A stretch of DNA of 64,000 bases from Linum tenue. Taxonomy: Eukaryota; Streptophyta; Magnoliopsida; Malpighiales; Linaceae. Of this stretch, positions 24,089 to 34,347 are shown piece by piece; within the stretch, counting starts at the first letter, position 1, and each line of letters opens with the position of its first letter. A program made the position numbers and the translations under genes. The notes beneath the pieces are model-generated. The model did no database searches. It was not told the origin of the DNA and saw nothing but the letters and a program-made list of their open reading frames with translations. The stretch lies in NCBI GenBank assembly GCA_946122785.1, contig CAMGYJ010000007.1, forward strand, positions 41,193,587 to 41,257,586, read 5' to 3'.

Positions 24089-24429
24089 TTTTAGGCAAAC
24101 CCGCGCCAAACCCATCCCTACCTCGAGGTATGGAATGTGCAAAATTAGTATATATAAGGTACTGGTCCATTTACAGTTTTTTAACGGCTCAAGTGTGAGT
24201 CGCTCACCATACCGGTTTATACTCCGGTTTGGTTTCACAACATTGATACATTCTATTTCATTTTGACACAAAAAACTGTGTATTCTCTACAATACATGTA
24301 TTGCTTACACACACATTTTGGAATAATAAACACCAAATATGGCATTAATTCTTTGACTATATAATTTCAAGGATTCCTATTGTAACTTGAAGTAAGGTAA
24401 CTTGAATTTTTTTACCTGTTATAGCATGT

Positions 24430-24950
24430 TTCACATGTCGCATTACGTAAACTACAATAGACATTACGTAATGGTTACATATAATATGGTAATCTTACGT
24501 AACAGTTGTAAAAGATCATTACGGAAGCCTTACGTAATAGAATGTGTCTTTAAGTAATGAGTACCAACTTCGCGTTACGTAAAATGCTCAGTCGTTACGG
24601 AAGCCTTACGTAACGCTACTGATTTAACTGTTACGTAAGAAATAACTGTCGCTTCGTAACCTTTACATAATGGAAGGTCTTTTTACGTAATGAGTATTAA
24701 CCCCGCGTTACGTAAAGTGCTAAGTCATTACGGAAGCCTTACGGAACACTCCGGATTTAACTATTACATAATAAATAACTATCATTTCGTAACTTTTACG
24801 TAATGCAGGTGTATTTTACGTAACGCTTGTAAATTGTCATTACAAAAATCTTACTTAATGAAAGGTCACTTTACGTAATGAGTATTAACATCATGTTACG
24901 TAAAGAGCTAAGTTATTACGGAAGCCTTATGTAACGCTTCTAATTCCATA
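24430..24950. repeat. array of about 133-bp units rich in the palindrome TTACGTAA
   Basis: The phrase TTAACGTAATGAGTA or a near variant starts units near 24550, 24683 and 24871, and ATTACGGAAGCCTTACGTAA recurs near 24519, 24595, 24727 and 24915. Full or one-mismatch TTACGTAA sites occur every 20 to 40 bases. The third unit has about 55 extra bases. The flanks are AT-rich. The palindrome is a generic bZIP/NAC-type target; whether it is used here is unknown. Confidence 0.85.
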
Positions 24951-25051
24951 AGAATTAAAAAAATGAAAGGATAAAATAAGGAAAATCAACTAAATGTGAA
25001 AAAGGAAAGAAAAAAATAAAAAGGTAAATTGAGAATGTGTTGACCGGCAAC

Positions 25052-25515
25052 CAAGGTTGTTAATCCGCGGGTTGACCTGCTGGTCGACCCACTTTGACCA
25101 TGGCCCAGTGAGAAAAATGGGCCGCACGCACCCGGTGGGTCGACCGCTACAAGGTACCGGGTTGGAGGTCAAATTGTCTCATTTTTTTCTTTGGTTTGCG
25201 CAATGCGCCTATTTTTTTATTTTTCTTTTCGCCTAACTCAATTTTCAGAATTCTAAGTTGAACATTTGAATATTGATGTTATAAAAGTGTGTGAATTTTC
25301 ACTATATGTTGGATCTAAGTAATTCATGTTATTTTGGTGGCATATTATATGTTATAACTCATGTTAGATGATATTTGATATAATTTATGAGGATAAGTAC
25401 AATATAATGACTCTTTTCATACTTCCGGGCTAAACCGGACTAAAATGGGTGACCCATTAACCCTTCACCCACTAGCTCGACCGGGTCCAGGTCAGCCCGC
25501 GGGTTGACAAACTTG
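25052..25515. mobile_element. hAT-type miniature element
   Basis: The 26-base inverted ends CAAGGTTGTTAATCCGCGGG and (inverted right) CAAGTTTGTCAACCCGCGGG differ at four positions. The flanks CCGGCAAC (25044..25051) and CCGGCAAT (25516..25523) match at 7 of 8. The interior is non-coding. It sits about 430 bases upstream of the MPB2C start codon. Confidence 0.8.
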
Positions 25516-25946
25516 CCGGCAATCCTTGTTGCCATTGATTTATACTTATTTTTTTAATAAATTATTTAAAATAAATCTGATCGATTTTAATCGTTTAGAT
25601 CTCTACAAATTATCTAACTTAAAATTATATCCAAGTTATCATTTCAATCCAGACTCCAATATTCGATTTTTCCGGTCGAAACGACCAGTCGGTATGGTTT
25701 CTACAAGACTACAACCACGGATCGAGTAAAATCCAATCCGGGACTAGGGTCGGGAATTCAAAATTCAGTCGCTAAACAAATCTTCTTCTCTTCTCTTTCA
25801 TCCCCAACTTCCACTTGTGCTACCTTTTTCCGCTCCAGTCCATTCCAGTACCATTCCATACGCAGGCAGCATTCTCGTTTCCATCTCTCGAGTACCTTTT
25901 TCTTATCGCAAGCAAGATTTCACAGAGTCCTCCAAGATCAACAGCC

Positions 25947-27984
25947 ATGTTCGATCCGCAGAATTTCGTGGATTTGCGAGGGGATCCAAGTTTCGGGGAG
26001 GACTCCAAATCGTGGCTTTCTGGTCCTCCAAACTCTTCCCCAACTCACTCCCAATTAACCAGCTCCCAGATTGCCGCCCACTGTGCCGCCGCCGCATCTA
26101 CTTCCAATGGCGGTGGAAATGGCAACCTCCATCGTGTTCTCTTCAACGATCTGGTCGAGATCGTCCCTCTTGTTCAGTCCCTCATCGTAATTTCCATCTC
26201 TCTCTCTCTCTCTCTCATGCGATTTCTCCATTTCTTTTTCTAGAGGATTCTTTCAACTGTTTCTGGGTTCAATGGCGATTAGTTGAATTGGAAAATTCAG
26301 AATTGGAGCCTTGGTAATGCTAATGGGATTAGGGCAGAGTTAGGATTTGGATCTCTTTGAAGGCCTAGGAACCTTTTGCAGCTTTCTTACCTATAAATAG
26401 GGCTTTTGCTGTATTGAGATATTTGGGTCCTTTCTATTTGTTTAACCTTGATGTGGTTCAGGACAGGAAAGCCAGCAGTTCTTTTACGCGGCGGGGTTCA
26501 ATAGTATATACCAAGACGCCTTCCAGAGAGTCTTTGTCCAAAAAGGTGAGTTCGCTCATCCGGATTGCAGCTTAATTTCCTGATTGTGAATTTCTCACTT
26601 GTTCACTTGTATTGGGAGAGTTGATAGTTTGCCTTGAATTTTTATGTCTTAAAAGTTAAATGGGTTGATTGTTTGAGCGAGCTGTTGGCGACTCTGCTCT
26701 TTTTATGTCCATTGAAGGTGATTGATCGTAGGAATAGGAATACAACTCAATCTATTCCTGCCAAAAAGAAAGGGGATCGTGGAGATAAGGATGAAAGTAA
26801 GAGTGTTGGAAATACTCAAGATGCCAGCGACTTCACAGTGTTTACCTCAAGGGCTTTTGCTGCCGACAATAACACAGATGAGTTAATCACATTGAGGGAA
26901 CAAGTGGAAGATCTGCAGAAGAAGTTATCCGAAAAAGACGAGTTAGCAAAATCATTGGAGATATCAAAAAGCCAGAATGATGCAATTCAAGCTGAGTTAA
27001 ATGAACTGAAACAGCAGGTTTCTGAAAAGGAGTCTTTAATAAGGTCCCATCAAGTGCAACTCTCTGATGCCAAGGTACTTGTATATCACTTGACCTTGAT
27101 TGGCTAAACAAAGGCAAATATTTGCTATTATCATACTTCTGGTTCACTAAATCATTTAGGTAGGAGTGTCGGCAATGATAGAAGTGACAGCTTTATGCTC
27201 AATTAGTACATTCTGTTTAATAAAATGTCTTTGTTTATACTTTATATCTTGAGAAAAGTTTGGGGGCGTTATTAGCCGAGTTCTATCCCAGCTGCATGGC
27301 TAAGCCTAACTGAAAGCCACACATTTAAATGGAACTAATATTTACCTGTGTCTCAAGCTTATGCTATCTTTTTCATTCTTCCTATCATACATAAGACATG
27401 CTAACTGTTGCTGGAATTTTCTGCAGATAAAACTGGCAGACAAGCAGGCAGCACTAGAGAGGATTCAATGGGAAGCAATGACATCGAACAAAAAGGCTGA
27501 GAAGCTTCAGGGAGAGCTGGATTCCATTCAAGGAAACATCTCGTCATTGATGCTGTTATTTGAAGGCTTGACAAAGTGTGATATGTCAGCACTCAGTGAA
27601 GATTATGACAGCAAGCCAACATATTTAGACTATGATCCTGACATTGTAAGTGATAAACTTACCTGCAGACATTATTAAGTGATTAGCTGATTCTCCCTCA
27701 GTTGAGTCTTTATTATCTAAGAAATGGACTTTTCTTAACTTAATCTCGTACAGGACGATTTGGACGATACGGACATTAGGGAAATGGAAGAGGCACGCAT
27801 AAGTTACATTGCAGCTGTTGCTGCGGCGAAAGAAAAGCGTGATGAGGAATCCATTATTGCAGCTGCGCTTGCTAGACAACACCTTCAGTTTCTACTTTGT
27901 AAGCCTAGTGCTGCAAATCCATTCAAGAAACTGACCAATGCTATGGCTTCTGATTCTTCTTCAAGCATAGTACCTGTGCGCTAG
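25947..27984 (+). CDS. MPB2C: MPB2C-like microtubule-associated coiled-coil protein (5 exons)
   Basis: Exons: 25947..26186, 26462..26545, 26718..27074, 27427..27645, 27754..27984, all GT-AG and phase 0, giving about 376 aa. Exon 1 encodes an acidic, Ser-rich N-terminus ending in NDLVEIVPLVQSLI; exon 2 has RRGSIVYTKTPSRESLSKK. A Lys/Asp-rich linker precedes a coiled coil at about residues 162-275 (LREQVEDLQKKLSEK, LNELKQQVSEKE). The tail is Ala-rich (ARISYIAAVAAAKEKRDEE). The layout fits MPB2C (Arabidopsis AT5G08120, about 326 aa), which binds microtubules and was found as a partner of a viral movement protein; it is reported to limit traffic through plasmodesmata. The start is the first ATG of the frame. 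Identification rests on remembered family features plus its neighbour HRQ1. Confidence 0.85.
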
Positions 27985-28336
27985 GGTCTTCTTATTCGGT
28001 TGTAAGCTATAACTAACAGATTGTCTGTTTCCGAAGCTGTGGGAGTGTTTCATTTTCATAACTTGTGGGTGTTTTTAGAAGTATAGTGTGGTTAGTGTGC
28101 AAAGTTATTGTGTTGATGGTGCTAATCTGTTTAATCCACATACTTATTGAAATCTTCAGCTTGCAAAATTATTGAACAGATCAGTTTTACTATGTGTAGA
28201 AGAGAGTACATTGTGATTGATGTATTCCGAGTTCTGATGATAAGAAAATGAAGGGGACAAAAAAAAAAGAAATCCTGTTGGAGGATTACTGTAGCACTAG
28301 CCTGTCCTATTCCTATATAGCTCATGTAGAAGAAGC

Positions 28337-28795
28337 ATGTCAAAGGTAAGCAACAAGAAGGGGATCTCAGTCGATGGAGTTTCTTCGAAATCTACAGCAC
28401 TGGAAACGAGCACAATTCATCCTGTGCTTCCGCAGGTGAAAGTTGTCTTCTGGTTTTGGCATTTGTACTGGGCTCCCTACCATCTCTTCCCACTGCAATC
28501 TGCATGCACTCATGAAGCAAGTAGATAACGTTAGTATCAAAGGTGCTTCTCTGTGTGTTAGCTTAGTTTAGTGAAAGGGAATTGGGATTATCAGTTAGTT
28601 GTGGATGACTGACAGGAAGCTGATGCTTTTACTTACACAGGGAAGGAAAAGGAGCCAGAGCTGGAGGACTGCGAATTGTCTCTGCTGCTGCCGGATTCGG
28701 CGGCAGCGGAGGTCCCGAATTGGTTTCTGTCTATCTCCCCCAATGGATGCCGCCTGAAGCTGCAGTTCTCTTCTCCCTATAAGAAGAGGAAATGA
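28337..28795 (+). CDS. small two-exon gene, function unknown
   Basis: Exon 1 28337..28435 (MSKVSNKKGISVDG ... HPVLPQ, donor GTGAAA) joins exon 2 28616..28795 (acceptor TGACAG) in phase 0 to give 92 aa ending SSPYKKRK. Exon 2 has an acidic segment (GKEKEPELEDCELSLLLPDS) then VPNWFLSISPNGCRLKLQFS. The clean splice phase and codon-like composition favour a real gene over chance. I do not recognise the family. Upstream exons may exist. It lies 350 bases after MPB2C on the same strand and converges on the minus-strand gene at 28871..29799. Confidence 0.45.
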
Positions 28796-28870
28796 ATGAA
28801 ACAAAACAAGGTAGGCAATGATGGATGGAGTTCTACTAACTAATGTGCTTGTGTCATATACATGTTCCAC

Positions 28871-29799
28871 CTGCTGAGAATGAAGCACCTCTGGTTTTAC
28901 ACTTGACCCAACAATGCCATGCTGATGAGCAGTTGGCAATGGTAACTTCTCCTCCCATCTCCCTTTCCCTGCTGCTGCTGATGATGATTCATCCCTCCTA
29001 CCATTTTCCTGATTGCCATAATTCAACTAATTGGAAAAGCAATATAAAGCGACAGTTATCCAACAACAAACAGAAGTCCTTGGATCGCAAGGTAAAAGCT
29101 GTTTCAAAGGAAGGAAAAGAGTATTGTTAAGTTAAGTCAGTACCTTTCTGTTGACAGTGGGCTTGGAGGCAGAGGAGGAACTCCCGCCGGCGGTATTGGT
29201 AACCACTTCCAAATTACTTTCCGCTGCGTTGGTATGATTCTGAGGTTTATAGTTGTTTCTGTGCCGGCCGTCCTTGACAACTTCAAAAGCACCGTTTTCA
29301 CCAAAGCGGAACACGATATATTCCTCCTGACGATTATCATCGTCCGGGTGCCGCCGCCGTCGCCTCCCAGTCCCCGTGCCGTCAACAACGCACAGCTCCC
29401 TCTCCTCCTCCTCCGTCGCCTCTCCGTTCCCCGTCGATTTCGAGCCGGAAACTCCTCCGCCACTAACATTATCATTAGTGTTGTTGTCGTCATGATCAGT
29501 CTCGCCGTCAGTTAGGATCCGTCGCTCCTTCCTGCGCCTGCTTTTCCGCCGGTATTGCCTTGTGCCGCCGTCATTTACGTTGCACTCGCACACCATGTTC
29601 CGGAAATTACCATTTGCCGCGTCATCATCTACGTACAAAACACAAAACCCATGAAGAAATCATTGCATAACAATATTTAGGCTCATATGCTTTTTACGTT
29701 ACCTAGAGGAGGAATCCGGGAAGCGAGGAAACAAGAAACCCAGTCTCGGACTCGCCATCTCATCAACCTGCTGCTCGGACTCGTCCATTGCGTGCTCAT
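28871..29799 (-). CDS. plant protein of unknown function, at least 3 exons
   Basis: Minus-strand exons: 29799 (or further upstream)..29703, 29628..29144, 29026..28871, with GT-AG borders. Exon 2 (about 161 codons) has NFRNMVCECNVND, a basic RRKSRRRKERR patch, an Asp/Asn-rich stretch, an Arg run, and the conserved-looking EEYIVFRFGENGAFEVVKDG. It joins exon 3 in phase 0 as VNRK-LNYGNQENG. The frame carried into exon 2 reads MSTQWTSPSSRLMRWRVRDW, whereas another frame of exon 1 (MASPRLGFLFPRFP from 29788) looks more protein-like but would hit a stop after splicing; the true N-terminus is therefore unsettled. Exon 3 stays open to 28595, and the end at 28871 assumes a GTGGAA donor with a further exon unseen. 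The basic patch suggests a nuclear or nucleic-acid role, but no function is claimed. Confidence 0.5.
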
Positions 29800-29949
29800 T
29801 GAGGGGTGAAAAAAAAACACAGTGAAGGGAGAGAAGAGAAGAGAAGAGGAAGCAGCAGGGGAGTCGAGCAAAATTGTGGGTTTCTCTTTCTCTTGTCTTG
29901 TCCTGTCCTTGTTTGTTGTTGGGAGAGAGAGCAAGGCTGGGCAGATGAA

Positions 29950-30420
29950 ATGGGCCGTTTGTTTCGAATTTGAAAAAAAAAAAAAAAAGGAATGAATTTG
30001 AAAATCAATCGGAAATGAATTGCTTAAATTTGGGAGAAGTAAGTGAGCGAGTTATTGCAATAGTGTGAACCCCATGATGATGATGATGGTGGATGGGGTT
30101 GGAAATGAATTTAATGATTTGCCCCTTAATTTTCTTCTCATTTCCTTAAAAAGAAATAGCACCAGTAATAAATATAGCAGGTTTATTACACTGCTACCAA
30201 TTGAAACCTCACAAAATTAAAATAAATAAATTACCAAAGAAGTTGCATAGAAAAGAAATTAGGTAGATGGAAAGAATTATTATCATTATGGAGGGAAAAG
30301 GAAAAAAGGTGAACCAACCCAACCCACGCATCCAATATGCAACAGAGTGTATGAAATTAATAACAATAATAATAACCGCTGATACCACTAGAAAAACTAA
30401 TCTTTAGTGAAAGTGTCATT
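29950..30420. other. intergenic, no gene seen
   Basis: AT-rich with an A16 run near 29975 and a short GATGAT repeat near 30075. It probably includes the promoter and leader of the minus-strand gene. No coding frame is supported. Confidence 0.6.
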
Positions 30421-31320
30421 TGTTATAAGGGTGAAAATTCATTGACCTAAAAAAAAGTGAAGCAAACAGGAAGTGAAAAAAGAAAAGAAAACAAACAAGG
30501 CTCTCACAACTCACAAGAAGTAAGAAGTCAAGAAAGAAAGGAGAGAAACAACAAGGCAGCTAAAAACAAAACAGCCAAAACGGGCTGCCCAGCTGCACAA
30601 AACCATAGAGGAAAACAAAAACAACAAAGCAAGACAGACTAACAGTTTCTCAACTACTCATTTCCCTTATCTCTCCTTGTCTTGCCCTGTGCAACAATCC
30701 ACCGTAATTGCTCTCATTGTCCTGTAGAAAACATCGTTGGAGGACGACTTGAGGTCACGAAAAATTCTCCGATTCCGCTCTAGCCATATTCCCTATCAAA
30801 TTGTGTGTAGTAAGCAGTAAACAACCTGCCCTTTGGTGCTGTCCGGAGTGTCATTCCACCATCTCCAGATCGTTGAAACAATTTCTCTATCAGGTGGAAC
30901 GACACTGTCACAAACTCTAGATGCCTTGGTCCAAATTTCCTTGGTGAAGTTGGAGTCCACGAAAATGTGGTCAATCGACTCTTCGCTTTTCAAACAAAGG
31001 GGACACTTGTTCGCCATTGCCCATCCTCGTCTCTTGAGGTTGTCAATAGTAAGGATTTTCTTGTAAGCCACCATCCACACGAACGCGCAAATCTTGGATG
31101 GAATAATCCTCCTCCACACAAATTCAATCGGGAACTCATTCAAACCTTCATACTGGTTCTTAATCAGCGACATGTACATGTTCTTGACAGAAAAACAGAC
31201 TTGGGTTTTGGAGACCAGACAATACGGCTCGGCCGACAACTCATCCGAGTGACACAAAGGTTACCAAGAAAATTGAGCATAGCAACCCTCTCCCTCTCAG
31301 CCCCCCCCCCCCCCCCCCTC

Positions 31321-31697
31321 TGCTACGGTGATGTGACGTAGGGGATGGCATTTTTAGGGTTTTCTCGTAAAAATGAATAAAACGTAAGAACTCTCAAGGA
31401 AATAACTAAGGAAATAGCAAACTAAGAACAAAAGCTAACTATTGGGTTCCAATCTTCTTATCATTAAACGAACGAAACAAGTACATATGTATAGGCACAA
31501 AGTCACTACCTTTACCTATCTAGATTATGACTCCTAAACCTCTAAGTATATTACCAACAAATAACCAAATCCTATACGAACAAGGAAAACAATAATAAAG
31601 ACAATAATAATAATAACGCAATAATATAATAATAAAATACTAAAGATACGCAATCCTAGTCTCCTACGAAATGCTACGATGGCCCGATCTCGTAATG
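31321..31697 (-). repeat. 3' LTR of the TR-GAG element
   Basis: TGCTACGG ... CGTAATG. Terminal bases TG/TG instead of TG/CA indicate a point change at the inner end compared with the other LTR (CGTAACA). Confidence 0.9.
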
Positions 31698-31716
31698 TCC
31701 CTCCCTCCTTGAGCAC
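31698..31716 (-). promoter_or_regulatory. polypurine tract of the TR-GAG element
   Basis: The minus strand reads CTCAAGGAGGGAGGGA directly before the 3' LTR. Confidence 0.75.
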
Positions 31717-31726
31717 AACCTTACCC

Positions 31727-33955
31727 TCAAGGTTGGTCTTCCTCCTCGATGAACGTGCACTCCTTGCCTTCACCGCATGCGCCAGTCATAAGAAGAACGT
31801 TGTTATTGGCGCAACGATGACCAATGGTGAAGCGCTCATCGCAATGAAAGCATAATCCTTGTGCGCCACATCGAGCGACTTCTTCTTGCGACATTCGGCG
31901 TGCCGCTGGTTGTCGACGTGGCGTTGGTGGTGTGGGTGTAGCTGTTGATGACGACCCAGCCTCCATCCCGTGTCGAGGTGCTCCTTTAGCCATTGGCCGA
32001 TGCTTGCTTAGTTCTTCATTCTTTACCTTGGCAAGACGAATAGCCTCCCGCACCGTTTCTGGTCGAAACATTCGAATCGCATCAGATATCTCTGGTTTAA
32101 GCCCTCCAATGAATGATCCCACCAAGGCTTCTTCAGTCCACCCAATACAGCGATTGCCCAGCTTTTCAAATGCCAATAAATAGTCGCCTAACGACCCAGT
32201 CTGCTTAATTTTGCGAGAGCCTCGTAGCTAGATGCTCCTTCTGCTGGGCCAAATCGAGCCCATAGCTCTTCTCTGAATCGCGCCCACGTGATTGGTAGCC
32301 TCGATGTGAGGTACTTGCGTTCCAACCACTGCCACCACTGATTCGCATCTCCCTCCATGTGGTATGACGTGAGAGCCACCTTGTGCTCCTCTGGGGTTTC
32401 CTGGAATCTAAAAAACTGCTCCACTCTTGCGAACCAGCTTGACAGATCCTCACTCCCGTTGTACTTTGGGAACTCAAGTTGGGCTAATTTGGGTTTAAAC
32501 CACCCACTCTTCTCCTCCATTTTTCCGCTCGGCCCACCACGCTCTCCTTCTCCTGATCCGGTTGCGTTTCCCCAAGACCCAGCGGCCCAGACGGTGGACC
32601 AGTCGGCGGCCTGACTGGCGCCTGCCAGTTTGCTCCAAGCCCGCTCACGACAGGCCCACTCCCTGTTGGCTCGTGCTCTATGCGTGTGGCCCCGGCCCAG
32701 ACGGCCACGGTCCCGACTCCCCCATTCGGTATCTGGCCCTAGTTGAGTCCCAGGCCCATTCCAGTCGGCCCGGTTGGCATCCTAGACGTGCTGCCCAAGC
32801 CAGGTTGCGGAACCCAGCCCAATCCGCCACCGACCAACCCGTTCTCTCCCGGCCCGCCACTTTTTCCTCCTTGGGCTCCGCTGTCGCGTCCTCCTTGGGC
32901 CCCTATTCCACTTGCTCCGACCCAATTGCTCGTTGAGCCCATTCCTCCATTGAAGTGTTGGAAGCCAAACCCTGGCAGCCCTTCCCCTGCGCCTGGAACT
33001 CCGATCCAGATGGCCATGGGTCCCGATCCTCCGTTCCCGCTCGTTAGTTGCCTCGAAGTGGGGCTTACACCCACCCCGGGTCCGACCATGGACTGTAGCA
33101 ACCTAGTAATCGAAAGCCCAACTCTTGGGTTCGAGCCTACGTTGAGGCCCGGTGGCCCGAATCCTGGCGGCCCTTGGTAAATGGGTCAAGCCCAATTGTT
33201 CGTCCCAACCAACCCCGATCTAGCCGTGTTGGTCCATACAGCCCGATGTCATAGCCCAACGGTCCGACCCAACCCGGTGTAGTTACGCCTGTAATTCCCA
33301 TCATCGCCCCCGCGTTCCCTGACATCTTCGCCGGTAAGCTTCCTCCCGCCGAACCTCCTTGCTTTCCGCTGATCAGAACCTCTGACACGGCGAGGTTACC
33401 CCAGCCAAGTTCCAGCGCCGCATTTCCACTGGTGTTGCCGTCGTTGCCCATCTTTCCTCCGTTGTCGCCGTCCATCGGCGACCCCATGCCAGTCGTCAGT
33501 TTAGTTTTAACCCCGCCGTTGTCCTCCTCAATCAGAGGGCCCTTCAGCTTCTCTGTTGCCGTTGTTGTTGGTCGCTCGTGAACTCGGGCTGCAATTGGAG
33601 TCACGATTGCACTGCTGTCTCGCTCGAGCGCGTCGTCCAAAGCCTCCAGTCGGCGATCTGTTGCTGAGATTGTCTACATCGCGATGGTTCGCACCAAGTC
33701 CTCCAAGGCTGTGAATCGCTGCTCATTCATCGACTCTGCTGCGGCAAAACCTTCAGCCATCAACCTTGTGACGTCGGTGAGCTTCTAGTCTAAGGTTTCG
33801 ACCCGCTCGACCAAAGGATTGAGCCGACCCTCCAAGCTCCCAATCCGCTCCTCCATGGCGTGCGGTCGTGGCTGGGGATGGTTGGGTTCCGACCCGTCGC
33901 CGCTACTGTCGTCCGCTCCCCTGGATTTTGATGGTTGTTGTTGCTTACTCGCCAT
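31727..33955 (-). pseudogene. gag polyprotein of the TR-GAG element, interrupted
   Basis: On the minus strand the frame starts near 33955 (MASKQQQPSKS), followed by a coiled-coil-like segment (EERIGSLEGRLNPLVERVET), a long Gly/Pro/Thr-rich linker (33640..32540), the Retrotrans_gag core at 32520..32188 (LEFPKYNGSEDLSSWFARVE, QWWQWLERKY) and, after a frameshift near 32180, IGGLKPEISDAIRMFRP with a zinc knuckle CFHCDERFTIGHRC at about 31850. It ends in an acidic FIEEEDQP before the stop at 31727. The knuckle spacing (C-x2-C-x7-H-x-C) is the variant used by chromovirus-like gag. Several in-frame stops and shifts mean this copy is inactive. Confidence 0.8.
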
Positions 33956-33965
33956 CCCGAGAACC

Positions 33966-33981
33966 AGGCTCTGGATACCAA
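33966..33981 (-). promoter_or_regulatory. primer binding site, initiator tRNA-Met type
   Basis: The minus strand reads TTGGTATCCAGAGCC just inside the 5' LTR; the usual site is TGGTATCAGAGC, so one base is extra. Confidence 0.85.
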
Positions 33982-33982
33982 C

Positions 33983-34347
33983 TGTTACGGTAATGTGACA
34001 TAGGGGGATGGCGTTTTTAGGGTTTTCTCGTAAAAAGGAATAAAACGCAAGAACTCTCAAGGAAATAACTAAGGAAATAGCAAACTAAGAACAAAAGCTA
34101 ACTATTGGATTCCAATCTTCTTATCATTAAACGAACGAAACAAGTACATATTTATAGGCACAAAGTCTCTACCTTTACCTATCTAGATTATGACTCCTAA
34201 ACCTCTAAGGATATTACCAACAAATAACCAAATCCTATACGAACAAGGAAAACAATAATAAATCCCAATAATATAATAATGATAAAATACTAAAGATACG
34301 CAAGCCTAGTTTCCTACTAAATGCTACGATGGCCCGATCTCGTAACA
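33983..34347 (-). repeat. 5' LTR of the TR-GAG element
   Basis: TGTTACGG ... CGTAACA, 365 bases; partner of 31321..31697. Confidence 0.9.

Larger units (their letters stand above)
19909..24121. mobile_element. candidate outer hAT-type element, split by a LINE and a second hAT element
   Basis: The left end reads TAGGGATAGCAACAAAACCG (19909) and the right end, inverted, TAGGGATGGGTTTGGCGC (24121). The GGGTATGGG/CCCGCCCC-rich segments at 22950..23205, 23440..23539 and 24097..24121 have the composition of this family (compare 57640..58321). No matching 8-bp flanks were found, so this assembly is tentative. Confidence 0.4.
31321..34347 (-). mobile_element. gag-only LTR retrotransposon (TR-GAG type)
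   Basis: LTRs 31321..31697 and 33983..34347 (about 370 bases, near identical) bound a 2285-base interior. On the minus strand the order is LTR, primer site TGGTATCCAGAGC (initiator tRNA-Met type), a gag reading region, purine tract AAGGAGGGAGGGA, LTR. No protease, reverse transcriptase or integrase is present. The flanks CCCTC (31316..31320) and CTCTC (34348..34352) match at 4 of 5. It lies inside a LINE. The structure matches the published TR-GAG class of plant non-autonomous elements. Confidence 0.9.

Noticed and set aside
25817..26317. Plus-strand 166-codon frame over MPB2C exon 1
   Set aside because: It overlaps exon 1 in another frame, runs into the first intron, and has no recognisable features.
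28595..28870. Continuation of the minus-strand gene's exon 3 to the stop at 28595
   Set aside because: The frame stays open but lies antisense to the better-looking plus-strand exon 28616..28795 and has low-quality composition; kept only as a note.
32743..33180. Plus-strand open frame of 145 codons, Pro-rich
   Set aside because: It is the antisense shadow of the Gly/Pro-rich gag linker of the TR-GAG element on the minus strand.
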